Below are positions 56,186 to 64,000 of a stretch of 64,000 bases of DNA, in pieces. The position numbers and the translations under genes were made by a program. Within the stretch, counting starts at the first letter, position 1, and every line of letters begins with the position of its first letter. Below the pieces are notes generated by a model. That model was not told the DNA's origin. It worked only from the letters and a program-made list of their open reading frames with translations, and made no database searches. This stretch comes from an uncultured Clostridium sp. (GTDB lineage Bacteria; Bacillota; Clostridia; TANB77; CAG-508), in the NCBI GenBank assembly GCA_900553695.1, contig USEM01000004.1:1-64000 (forward strand), written 5' to 3'.

Positions 56186-56482
56186 ATGAAAATAGTTAAT
56201 TTTAAAAAATTTATAAGAAGTATTAGTATTATATTATTAATAATATTTGCACTTTCAATCATTTGTGCAAAATCTACATTATCACATAAAGAGGTAGAAT
56301 ACACCAAACTATATGTCTCAAATGGAGATACATTATGGAGTATAGCAACAGATTTAAAAAAGAGTAATGACTATTATAAAAATAAAGATATAAGAGAAAT
56401 TATTTACAATATAAAAGAAGTAAACAATTTGGAATCTAGCTCATTATATGTAAATCAAGAACTAATGATTCCTATAGTATAA
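56186..56482 (+). CDS. yneA: LysM protein, YneA-like SOS cell-division suppressor
   Basis: 98 residues: one N-terminal membrane helix (about 13-30) and a LysM domain (TKLYVSNGDTLWSIATDLKK ... VNQELMIPIV). The small LysM membrane protein under LexA control matches YneA, which delays septation after DNA damage. The start at 56186 follows AGGAGGAATATTT. lexA itself is not adjacent. Symbol assigned by architecture and regulation. Confidence 0.8.
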   Translation: MKIVNFKKFIRSISIILLIIFALSIICAKSTLSHKEVEYTKLYVSNGDTLWSIATDLKKSNDYYKNKDIREIIYNIKEVNNLESSSLYVNQELMIPIV

Positions 56483-56493
56483 GGCTACTGCAA

Positions 56494-56537
56494 AAAGGAA
56501 ACAATAAGTCTTTATTTTAAGAAGTATTGTTTCCTTT
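56494..56537. terminator. Bidirectional terminator between convergent genes
   Basis: AAAGGAAACAATA and its exact complement TATTGTTTCCTTT enclose an 18-base loop; it serves yneA and the minus-strand recombinase. Confidence 0.82.
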
Positions 56538-56545
56538 AATTCATT

Positions 56546-57520
56546 CTATAAATTGGCTAGTGGGTTATTCTCTACAGCATTTCTAACTCTTTCATCGTTC
56601 ACATGTGTATATATCTCGGTAGTAGAAATACTTTCATGCCCTAATAGTTCCTGCAGAGCACGTATATCAACATCTCCATATTGATACATTAATGTTGCTG
56701 CTGTATGTCTTAATTTATGTACAGAATATTTAGTAGTATCTAAACCAGCTCTTGCAAGTTCATTTTTTACAATATTTTGTACAGTTCTATTACTAATTCT
56801 TTCTTTTCTTTCGCTTAAGAACAATGCATCACGAGAATCGTTTTTAACCTTATCATGTGGTCTAATTGATAAATAATCTTTTAACGCATTCATACAAGCT
56901 TTATTTAGGTAAATGGTGCGTTCCTTGTTACCTTTTCCAATAACTGTCATTCTACTTTCAGAAAAGTCTATATTACTTATATTAATACCAACAAGTTCAG
57001 ATAGACGCATACCACAATTTAGAAATAAAGTAATAATTGCATGGTCTCGAATGCTGTTTCTATCGGTATCATCTTGAGACACATTTAAAAGCTTTTTACT
57101 TTCTTCTAAAGAAAGATATCTAGGCATTCTTTTTCCAAGCTTTGGAGTTTCCAAATCTTGTGCAGGGTTAACATCTATAATCTTTGCTTTGCTTGTAAGA
57201 TACTTAAAAAACACCCTAATTGCAGATATTTTCCTTGCACGAGTAGCAGGAGAGCTTTTTAAGTCAATGGCCATATATGATATATAGCCATGAATATCTT
57301 GTAAAGTAATTTTCTTAAGTATAGAAATATCCATATCATTTATTTTAATTTCCTTCAAATCCGCTTCGTCTGTTAATTTGAATTGCTTTTTAATATATTT
57401 CAAAAAATTAGCAATATCATAATTATATTCTTTAACAGTATTTGGAGATTTATTAAGAATAGTAATTGTATAATCTAAAAATGAATTTACAAAATCTGGG
57501 TTTGCCTCACGTTCAATCAT
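56546..57520 (-). CDS. Tyrosine recombinase XerC-like
   Basis: 324 residues from the ATG at 57520 (AGAGGTG upstream). N-terminal core-binding domain and catalytic domain with Arg in LNCGMRLSELVG, HKLRHTAATLMYQYGDVD, LGHESISTTEIYTHV (Tyr nucleophile). Second such recombinase within 3 kb; could pair with the XerD-like protein at 54137 or act on a nearby element. Confidence 0.87.
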   Translation of the reverse strand: MIEREANPDFVNSFLDYTITILNKSPNTVKEYNYDIANFLKYIKKQFKLTDEADLKEIKINDMDISILKKITLQDIHGYISYMAIDLKSSPATRARKISAIRVFFKYLTSKAKIIDVNPAQDLETPKLGKRMPRYLSLEESKKLLNVSQDDTDRNSIRDHAIITLFLNCGMRLSELVGINISNIDFSESRMTVIGKGNKERTIYLNKACMNALKDYLSIRPHDKVKNDSRDALFLSERKERISNRTVQNIVKNELARAGLDTTKYSVHKLRHTAATLMYQYGDVDIRALQELLGHESISTTEIYTHVNDERVRNAVENNPLANL

Positions 57521-57708
57521 CAAAAACACCTCTTACATATTTATATAATAAAAATGCTTAAAATTCAATATTAATATTTAAAAAATATCTTTCTTTTTTT
57601 TGTATTTTATGATACGATTATATTGTAATAAACAACACAAAGACAATTTTTATAATATTAATATTAATAAATACTTCATACAATGAGGATAAGGGGGAGA
57701 TCTAAAGC

Positions 57709-58170
57709 ATGAATAAGTTTATGCAAATAGCAAAAGAAAATGCTGATACAGGAATTTTAAAAAATGAAGGAGGCCCATTTGGTGCAGTAATTGTTGATGA
57801 AAACAACAATATTATTTCTAATGGGAACAACCAAGTTTTAAATCAAAAAGACCCAACAGCACATGCAGAAATTGTAGCAATACGAGAAGCATGCAAAAAA
57901 CTAAACACATACGATTTATCTAATTGTATATTATACACATCGTGTGAGCCTTGCCCTATGTGTTTATCTGCAATTATATGGGCTAACATAAAGAAAGTAT
58001 ATTATGGCTGTACAAAGCATGATGCAGACAAAATTGGTTTTAGAGATGATATCATCTATCAATATTTAAAAGGAGAGAAAACTGATTTAATAGATTTACA
58101 AGAAATGGATAGAGAAGAATGTTTAAAAACTTTTGAAGAATATCAAAAGAAAAGTGGAGTAATATATTAA
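57709..58170 (+). CDS. guaD: Guanine deaminase-like nucleoside/nucleobase deaminase
   Basis: 153-residue zinc deaminase: HAEIVAIREACKKL and SCEPCPMCLSAIIWANI supply the zinc ligands and proton-shuttling Glu. The tail with YYGCTKHDADKIGFRDDIIY resembles GuaD of Bacillus more than the tRNA deaminase TadA. Converts guanine to xanthine if the assignment is right. Preceded by a weak GGGGGAG site. Confidence 0.8.
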   Translation: MNKFMQIAKENADTGILKNEGGPFGAVIVDENNNIISNGNNQVLNQKDPTAHAEIVAIREACKKLNTYDLSNCILYTSCEPCPMCLSAIIWANIKKVYYGCTKHDADKIGFRDDIIYQYLKGEKTDLIDLQEMDREECLKTFEEYQKKSGVIY

Positions 58171-58987
58171 AAAATAAAAACAGATTAATTAAAAGGACAG
58201 TGGAGTAGGAGAGAGGCCATATTTTTTAAAATACTAGATTTTTAATAGTTTAAAATTCTAAAAATAAAATTCCATATTTCTATTGCTCATAATAAATCAA
58301 AAAAACAAAATTATAAAATTTGTAAATTATAAATTTAATTATAAATTTTATAATATTTTATATAAATTATTTATTAAATTTTATAATTAACTTTTAAAAT
58401 ATTTTTATTAAAATACATTTTAATTATATCTAAATTTCATTATACTTATTATAATTATATTATAAACCTAGAAGCGCTAAAATGGTTTTTAAGACGTTTT
58501 AAGATTACAGTAAATAAGTTAATCGCTTATAATTAATTGTAGAAAACAAACATTATATAAGTTATACTAAAAATGATACAAAATGTTTATTATTATGGGT
58601 TTTCTAAAAATCATTAAAAAGTAGTAAAAAGACGACGCACGAGAATCGTTTTTAAGGCGTTTTTATTTTTAAGACATATAACTTGTTGTCTGAAAAATGC
58701 GATAAAATAAGGCTTTAGAGGATTTTTAGAAATTTTGAGAAGATGATCAATAAAAGAACCAATAAATTATAAAAAATATAAGGAAATGAAACTTATATAA
58801 AATAGAACTATGGTAGTATTGCCAACTCCTGCCTCGTTGTTCGCAAAACTTTGATTTTGTGCAATGTTATATGTGCTTTTATTCTCCTCTCCATCTTTTT
58901 TAATTAAAACAATTTAAAAAAGAGGCTTACTACTAAACCTCTTTTACTAAATTTAATTTATAAATTTAATCTAATAAATTTATTTAT
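58171..58987. other. 817-base non-coding, extremely AT-rich region
   Basis: No gene longer than a few dozen codons with a ribosome binding site is visible. The first half is nearly pure A/T with many short palindromes (AATTATAAATTTAATTATAAATTT-like runs). An 18-base string, CACGAGAATCGTTTTTAA at 58638, is identical to part of the recombinase gene at 56829. A hairpin at 58916-58945 (AAAGAGG/CCTCTTT) is the likely terminator of the minus-strand gene at 58988. I found no SRP RNA, tmRNA or 6S RNA signature. Confidence 0.5.
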
Positions 58988-59776
58988 CTATTCCTTTTTA
59001 GGAATAAATTTCTCTGCAAACTTATATCTTTCTCTATTTTTAACATATAAAAATCCTATTATGCTAAAAGTTACTGCTCCCAAGAAATTGACAAACAAGT
59101 CTTTTATTGTATCTATTAATCCAATGTCTAAATAACCATTTTCTATTATTGTAATAGTACCATCTTTTGAATAAATTTCTGTCTTTTCAATGTTTTTTAC
59201 TTTAATTGGTATATTTGCATTATTTTTATTTATTAAAACTGATGAGATTTCTGTAACTATTCTATCTTTTTGCATATCAGTTTTAGCAATATTATCTGCT
59301 GAAAATTCGAAAAATTCCCATAATATACCTACTGTCATAGAAAAACAAAATGCAACTATAGCTATATATAAAGGTGATAAATTAAAACTATTGCTATTTT
59401 GATTTAATAAATCAACTAATGAAAACCCTATACCAGCACATATAAATCCATTTAATGTGTGTAGTATTGTATCCCAAAATGGAATAATACCATAAAAATT
59501 ATTTATCTCCCCTAATATTGCAGTTGAATATATAAAAATATATATAATGCCTTCTAATAGGCTTGGAATGCCTATTTTAAACTTTTCAGAAATTATTGTT
59601 GGTATTGTAAATAATATTAATGCTAAAATACACATTAAAACGTTCGATATGTTACCACATACTATTTGAAATATCATACTTAAAATAACAAATAGCCTTA
59701 ATATTAAGTAAATTGCAATTGATTTTTTATTTGTTTCTTTATATTTTTTTCTCATTATTTTTGAAAATTTTTTCAT
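58988..59776 (-). CDS. Polytopic membrane protein, unknown
   Basis: 262 residues with about six transmembrane helices. The segment PFWDTILHTLNGFICAGIGF and GILWEFFEFSAD recall the YjdF/DUF2238-type membrane proteins of unknown function. A soluble loop of ~60 residues (170-225) lies before the last helices. Transcribed in the same direction as rho. Confidence 0.7.
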   Translation of the reverse strand: MKKFSKIMRKKYKETNKKSIAIYLILRLFVILSMIFQIVCGNISNVLMCILALILFTIPTIISEKFKIGIPSLLEGIIYIFIYSTAILGEINNFYGIIPFWDTILHTLNGFICAGIGFSLVDLLNQNSNSFNLSPLYIAIVAFCFSMTVGILWEFFEFSADNIAKTDMQKDRIVTEISSVLINKNNANIPIKVKNIEKTEIYSKDGTITIIENGYLDIGLIDTIKDLFVNFLGAVTFSIIGFLYVKNRERYKFAEKFIPKKE

Positions 59777-59821
59777 ATAAAATCCTCTTATTTAATTAAT
59801 TTAAACAAACCATCTTGCGAT

Positions 59822-61144
59822 CTAAGAATTTTTAAGAAAGATATTTACTCTTTCTAAAAATTCTGCATTATTTTTTGTTGTAACAATTTGTTCCATAATT
59901 TGTTCTGTCATTTCTTGAGTGTTCATATTTGACATTGCTTTTCTAAGTGCAAAGATTGTATCTAATTCCTCTTTTGAAAGTAGTAATTCTTCTTTTCTTG
60001 TTCCAGATTTATTTATATCAATTGCAGGGAATATACGTTTTTCTGATAGAGCTCTATCTAAGTGTACTTCCATATTTCCTGTTCCTTTGAATTCTTCAAA
60101 TATAACGTCATCCATTCTGCTTCCTGTTTCAACTAATGCTGTTGCAAGTATTGTTAAACTTCCAGCATCTTCAGTGTTTCTTGCTGCACCGAAAAATCTT
60201 TTTGGTTTATGTAGTGCTGCTGGGTCTAAACCACCTGATAGAGTTCTTCCTGATGCAGGAACGACTAAGTTGTAGGCTCTTGCAAGTCTTGTAATACTGT
60301 CTAGTAATATTACAACATCCTTATGTTGCTCTACAAGTCTTTTTCCTCTTTCTAGTACCATTTCTGCAACTTTAACGTGATGTTCTGGTAATTCATCAAA
60401 AGTTGAGTAAATTACATCACCTTTTATAGAACGTTTCATGTCTGTTACTTCTTCTGGTCTTTCATCTATTAATAATACTATTAACTCCAAATCTGGGTTA
60501 TTAGCTGTAATGCTGTTTGCAATCTTCTTTAGAATCGTTGTCTTTCCAGCTTTTGGTGGAGCAACAATCATACCTCTTTGTCCTTTTCCAATAGGACATA
60601 ATAAGTCCATTATTCTCATTGTGTATTCATTTTGAGATGTTTCTAATTTAATTCTTTCTTGAGGATAAATTGGTGTTAAATCGTCGAAAGAACGTCTTTT
60701 CATTGCGTTTTCTGGGTGTTCTCCATTAACTGCACCTACAAATATTAATGCTGGAAATTTTTCACCTTCTTTTGGTGTTCTTTTTATACCACGTACAATG
60801 TCTCCTGTATCAAGTCTAAATCTTTTAATTTGTATTGGTGATACATAAACATCCTTTGGTGTAGGTAAGTAATTTTCTCCTCTTAAAAAACCATATCCAT
60901 CAGGTAGAACTTCTAGAATTCCTTCTACAACCTCGTCTCCTTCACTTGTAAGTTTATAGCCTTCCTTTGTTATTACTTCTTTAAATTCTTTCTTTTCTTC
61001 TTCTGGTTCTTCTGCTACTTTATCTACATTTTCCTCTTTTAAAATTGAAATAAGTTCATCTTTCTTAAATTTTGTTGCAGATTTAATTCCTGCATCTTTT
61101 GCTTTTTCTCTTAATTCAGTAAGAGATAATTCCTCTAAATCCAT
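59822..61144 (-). CDS. rho: Transcription termination factor Rho
   Basis: Hexameric RNA helicase that ends transcription; 440 residues. A Rho_N helical domain (1-~42), a short acidic linker, the RNA-binding cold-shock-like domain (VVEGILEVLPDGYGFLRG) and the ATPase with P-loop VAPPKAGKTT (~195) and LLDSITRLARAYN are all present. Confidence 0.97.
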   Translation of the reverse strand: MDLEELSLTELREKAKDAGIKSATKFKKDELISILKEENVDKVAEEPEEEKKEFKEVITKEGYKLTSEGDEVVEGILEVLPDGYGFLRGENYLPTPKDVYVSPIQIKRFRLDTGDIVRGIKRTPKEGEKFPALIFVGAVNGEHPENAMKRRSFDDLTPIYPQERIKLETSQNEYTMRIMDLLCPIGKGQRGMIVAPPKAGKTTILKKIANSITANNPDLELIVLLIDERPEEVTDMKRSIKGDVIYSTFDELPEHHVKVAEMVLERGKRLVEQHKDVVILLDSITRLARAYNLVVPASGRTLSGGLDPAALHKPKRFFGAARNTEDAGSLTILATALVETGSRMDDVIFEEFKGTGNMEVHLDRALSEKRIFPAIDINKSGTRKEELLLSKEELDTIFALRKAMSNMNTQEMTEQIMEQIVTTKNNAEFLERVNIFLKNS

Positions 61145-61237
61145 TTTACATATCCTCCTTTATATTCTATTAATTATCTATTGTGGATTTTTATTTTAGA
61201 AATAAACTTTTTAGAAACAATTTGTAAGTTATGCATA

Positions 61238-61262
61238 AAGGTAGGCTAAAATGCCTACCTTA
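61238..61262 (-). terminator. Terminator after divIC
   Basis: AAGGTAGGC and GCCTACCTT stem; on the minus strand it lies just beyond the divIC stop codon. Confidence 0.75.
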
Positions 61263-61535
61263 TTATTTACTAGTATCTATATAAACTCTTTCATTAGGCA
61301 AATACATATCTAGTTTTTCTCTAGCTGCTTCTTCAACATATTCTTCAGAATTTATATTTCCTTTCTTTTTGTATAAAGAATCTTTATACGCTAACTTTGA
61401 AGATATTTGTTCAGAATAATATTCTTGAGCATTTTTATATGAGTTAATTGTTTTTTGTTGGTTTGCAAATACACAAATTGCATATATTGCAAGAGCTATA
61501 AAGAATAGCTTCTTATATAAATTTTTAACTTTCAT
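61263..61535 (-). CDS. divIC: Septum formation initiator (DivIC/FtsB-like)
   Basis: 90 residues from the ATG at 61535 after GGGAGA: one transmembrane helix (about 9-26), a coiled coil, and the family's C-terminal EYVEEAAREKLDMYLPNERVYI. A divisome scaffold partner of FtsL. It follows yabP-yabQ as in Bacillus and clostridia. Confidence 0.87.
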   Translation of the reverse strand: MKVKNLYKKLFFIALAIYAICVFANQQKTINSYKNAQEYYSEQISSKLAYKDSLYKKKGNINSEEYVEEAAREKLDMYLPNERVYIDTSK

Positions 61536-61647
61536 TAGTATCTCCCAATATATTGTTTCTTTAAATACACTACATCTATAATAATATTCTACAAATTTAT
61601 GCAAATTCCTTCTTGTTTTTATTTTTTCTTTTCTTAAATTTTATTTT

Positions 61648-62097
61648 TTATGTTTTATTTTTAAAAATTGACAAGATTTTTGTAAATAAGTGTTTAAACC
61701 ATTTTAATATCTTTTGTAATGGTTTCCAAATTACTTTGTTTAAGATTTTAATTATAAAATTTATTGGTATTATTATTAAGATTATAAATATCTTCTTTAC
61801 TAAATTTATAATGTAGACTGATATGTTTATAAAAAACTTGCTAAATATAAGCATATAAATTGCTGCTCCAAGAATTACTCCTAGGAATATGTATATTCGT
61901 AATTCTCCATTGTTAAATTTGAAAATTGAATATAATAGTAATAGTCCAGTTATTATCCAAAATATAAAGTCTTCAAGACATGTAATAAAGTCTGGCGTTT
62001 TAAAGCTTTTTCTGAATATTCTAAAAATATCAAATAGTAAGCCAATTAAAAAACCATTTAAAATGAAAACTATAAAGGCATATGCTTGATTTTGCAT
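61648..62097 (-). CDS. yabQ: Spore cortex biosynthesis protein YabQ
   Basis: 149 residues; N-terminal membrane helices with the family feel (FIVFILNGFLIGLLFDIFRIFRK) and further helices, then a basic amphipathic C-terminus. Needed for the spore cortex in Bacillus. It lies 14 bases after yabP. Confidence 0.87.
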   Translation of the reverse strand: MQNQAYAFIVFILNGFLIGLLFDIFRIFRKSFKTPDFITCLEDFIFWIITGLLLLYSIFKFNNGELRIYIFLGVILGAAIYMLIFSKFFINISVYIINLVKKIFIILIIIPINFIIKILNKVIWKPLQKILKWFKHLFTKILSIFKNKT

Positions 62098-62111
62098 CTT
62101 TTTGCCTCCAT

Positions 62112-62411
62112 TTATTTAAATATTTTTCCAAAAATATTGCTTCCAGATTTCTTATCTAGATTTTTTTCAGAATATGATAAATTAAAAATTGTACCTTCTA
62201 CAATTACCTCTGTTGTATCCAAACTTAATTTATTTATTCTTAAATTTTCTCCTTTTACTGTTAATAACCCCAATTCTGTTTCTACTATTACAATTTGGTC
62301 GTCGAAACTTAGAACATCCAAAACTCCGGAAATAGTTAATTTCTCTCGATTTTCCAATATTACATTTTGTATGGTATTACTTGTCATCTGTTTTCTTTCA
62401 TCTATAGTCAT
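62112..62411 (-). CDS. yabP: Sporulation protein YabP
   Basis: 99 residues, beta-rich YabP fold: NVILENREKLTISGVLDVLSF, followed by strands with LLTVKGENLRINKLSLDTTEV. Typical partner of YabQ; the order yabP-yabQ-divIC is conserved. Confidence 0.88.
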   Translation of the reverse strand: MTIDERKQMTSNTIQNVILENREKLTISGVLDVLSFDDQIVIVETELGLLTVKGENLRINKLSLDTTEVIVEGTIFNLSYSEKNLDKKSGSNIFGKIFK

Positions 62412-62482
62412 ATTAGCACTCTCCCTTCCCTACTCTTTCATATTAATTATATATATTCTGTGTTTGTGATTTTATGACTAGT

Positions 62483-63106
62483 TTATATGTACTTTACACA
62501 ACATTTTAAGATTAACTGTGATGAATAAACTTCTATTAAGCTAGAAAGTATTAATACTATTAAAATAAAGATTGAAAAACATGTATGTCTTAATATTTCA
62601 AGCTTGATATTTTCTTTTCTTCTATCTTGCATGATTGATTTATATACCTTCATTCCACTTACGGCTAGTGCAATTGTGCAAGGTATAACAATTATATTTT
62701 TAAGTAACATTGTAGAAACAAGCATTGCAATGGTCTTGCCATTATTTAATACATGAAAAATTGCTGAGATTGTATAGCTAAGGCAAAAGCCTTTAAATGC
62801 CACTATAATATACACAAGCAGAAGTCCTATAACAGTTGACCCCATAAGCCATAGAAGTATAACAAATGTAAGGTTTTCTTTTATTGTTTCTTTTATGAAA
62901 AGCAGTTGGTTTATGTCCTGGCTTTCTTTTAAATTTTCTATGGATGTACTTATGTAATTTCCAATTTCATTATTTTGTGTATCGTTTAAATTATTTATAA
63001 AGATTACTCCAAATAGAATTCCTATTATAAATATTGTACTTGCTATAGCATATTCTCTTAAATTGTTTTCTATATGTGTCTTTATAATACTATTTCTTCT
63101 TTTCAT
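62483..63106 (-). CDS. spoIIM: Stage II sporulation protein M
   Basis: 207 residues from the ATG at 63106 (GGGGGAA upstream), with four to five transmembrane helices and the family signature in the second half (FKGFCLSYTISAIFHVLN). SpoIIM anchors SpoIIP (35447) and SpoIID at the engulfing membrane. Confidence 0.9.
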   Translation of the reverse strand: MKRRNSIIKTHIENNLREYAIASTIFIIGILFGVIFINNLNDTQNNEIGNYISTSIENLKESQDINQLLFIKETIKENLTFVILLWLMGSTVIGLLLVYIIVAFKGFCLSYTISAIFHVLNNGKTIAMLVSTMLLKNIIVIPCTIALAVSGMKVYKSIMQDRRKENIKLEILRHTCFSIFILIVLILSSLIEVYSSQLILKCCVKYI

Positions 63107-63163
63107 ACATTCCCCCACTCTTTTTTAATATTATGTACAAGTTTGGAAAATATGAATTATAAA

Positions 63164-63196
63164 AAATAGAAAGCCATAATATATGACTTTCTATTT
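63164..63196 (-). terminator. Terminator of the 63212 gene
   Basis: AAATAGAAAG pairs with CTTTCTATTT; T-rich beyond it on the minus strand. Confidence 0.8.
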
Positions 63197-63211
63197 GAAA
63201 TGCAATTGAAA

Positions 63212-63541
63212 TTACTTGTTCAGCAAAGCCAGAACGAAGTGTTCGACCAAGCTTCTGCCATTCACATAGCTATCCATGAAAATGGACAGATACTCATCCT
63301 CTTCCTGAATGCTCTTGATGTGCGGGTTGTTCTTCAGATCGATCATCCAGAATACGTCCTGAGGTCTTTTATAGACTCTTACCTCATACTCATTCTTAGA
63401 TCCTTCAACCCTTTCCATGAAGAGTTTGAGTTCCACGCCTTGCGGTCCAAGAACGGACATTGTTGTGCCGTCCTCGATGTAGCTCTTCGGGAAGTTTCTT
63501 ACCATCTCGTAATGACAGTACATTTTGTTGTTCAATCGCAT
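63212..63541 (-). CDS. Unknown protein, GC-richer than neighbours
   Basis: 109 residues, soluble, mixed alpha/beta, no recognised motif. Excellent GAGGAGG ribosome binding site eight bases before the ATG and a TATAAT-type promoter upstream on the minus strand. Base composition is higher in GC than the sporulation genes beside it. One of several single-gene cassettes with own promoter and terminator; presumably acquired. Confidence 0.6.
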   Translation of the reverse strand: MRLNNKMYCHYEMVRNFPKSYIEDGTTMSVLGPQGVELKLFMERVEGSKNEYEVRVYKRPQDVFWMIDLKNNPHIKSIQEEDEYLSIFMDSYVNGRSLVEHFVLALLNK

Positions 63542-63677
63542 AAATTTTCCTCCTCAAAACATTCATTTTATCAACTGCCTATATATTAACCTGTAAAACA
63601 GGATTATAAAAATTTACGTAAACTATTATACCACATCCACCTGAAATATTCAACATTTTTCTACATAATACAGCAAA

Positions 63678-63713
63678 AATGAACCATACAATAACATATG
63701 GTTCATTTTTGGG
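63678..63713 (-). terminator. Bidirectional-looking terminator
   Basis: AAAAATGAACCATA pairs exactly with TATGGTTCATTTTT around an 8-base loop, just past the minus-strand gene at 63720. Confidence 0.82.
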
Positions 63714-63719
63714 TATTCG

Positions 63720-63983
63720 CTAGGAAACTTTATTGCCAATGAAAAAGATTCTGGGCGTCTTGATGTCTGCTCCAGTGTTTAAAGCATAGATTTCGATATT
63801 GGGCAGCTTGCCGCTTGCTTCCAACCGCCAAGCAATTTCATGAATGTCAACGGAGTTCGTGACTTCGATAATTGCCAGTTCGTCTGCTTTCATAGGTGTC
63901 TTGCTGAAAAAGAAAATAATTTCTCTTACAGCCTCCTCAACAGTTTTCGTCCGGTTTACAACCCGTTCCAGTTCTTTTTCCAT
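63720..63983 (-). CDS. Unknown protein, GC-richer than neighbours, uses CGG
   Basis: 87 residues, soluble, no recognised motif (ELERVVNRTKTVEEAVREII at the start). The start at 63983 follows AAGGA; the gene could begin a little further upstream, beyond the window. It contains three in-frame CGG codons (at 63965, 63953 and 63827, minus strand), whereas AT-rich genes here have none outside frameshift sites. Likely of foreign origin. Confidence 0.5.
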   Translation of the reverse strand: MEKELERVVNRTKTVEEAVREIIFFFSKTPMKADELAIIEVTNSVDIHEIAWRLEASGKLPNIEIYALNTGADIKTPRIFFIGNKVS

Positions 63984-64000
63984 TTCGTCCTTGCGATACT

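Noticed and set aside
58171..58260. SRP RNA (ffs) next to the deaminase gene
   Set aside because: In Firmicutes ffs often follows a deaminase gene, but the conserved SRP Alu/S-domain sequences are not present.

Overview
The window is a 64 kb stretch of a low-GC, anaerobic, spore-forming member of the Clostridia. It has AT-rich codon usage with Arg mostly AGA, an oxygen-sensitive class III ribonucleotide reductase (nrdD/nrdG), a fused aldehyde/alcohol dehydrogenase (adhE), a ferredoxin, and sporulation genes (spoIIP, spoIIM, yabP, yabQ). An uncultured gut clostridial lineage is a reasonable guess, but the sequence alone does not name the species.

Layout. 1-5.2 kb: a partial unknown gene, a flavin-reductase-like protein, a class B sortase, SAM-I riboswitch plus metK, and a pilin-like protein with a formylglycine-enzyme/C-lectin domain whose 3' end looks like a diversity-generating-retroelement variable region. 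5.3-13.2 kb: rplU-rpmA, trpS-obg, a small membrane protein, nrdD-nrdG and a parvulin-type foldase. 13.3-16.5 kb: RNase P RNA, an orphan response regulator, a minus-strand island of small unknown genes, 5S rRNA, tRNA-Asn, and a 230-bp tandem repeat that re-uses the 3' end of that tRNA. 16.5-32.5 kb: uvrA, prepilin peptidase, M24 peptidase-efp, an M23 peptidase and a ParE-type toxin-antitoxin pair (minus), adhE, popT-like transporter, tig-clpP-clpX. 32.5-57.5 kb: rpmF, a large coiled-coil protein, spoIIP, prmC, a WalRK-like two-component pair, lepB, holB-yaaT, ferredoxin, glmM, nadD, a GltD-like oxidoreductase, der-plsY-gpsA, miaB, two tyrosine recombinases and an SOS-controlled YneA-like gene. 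57.7-64 kb: guanine deaminase and a minus-strand block with rho, divIC, yabQ, yabP, spoIIM and two GC-richer unknown genes.

Main observation. Seven genes (the pilin/FGE gene, an M23 peptidase, a ParE toxin, uvrA, a coiled-coil protein, yaaT and miaB) are each broken into two frames, and every break is the same event: one extra C that creates an in-frame CGG codon, with the conserved protein resuming in the +1 frame at the overlapping GGN (Gly). A hand scan found no other in-frame CGG in any AT-rich gene here. The simplest reading is that CGG has no normal decoder in this organism and is passed by +1 frameshifting (C skipped, or CGGN read as Gly). The only ordinary-looking CGG codons lie in three GC-richer genes that appear acquired. 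A systematic sequencing error is the main alternative. No tRNA-Arg or candidate suppressor tRNA lies in the window.
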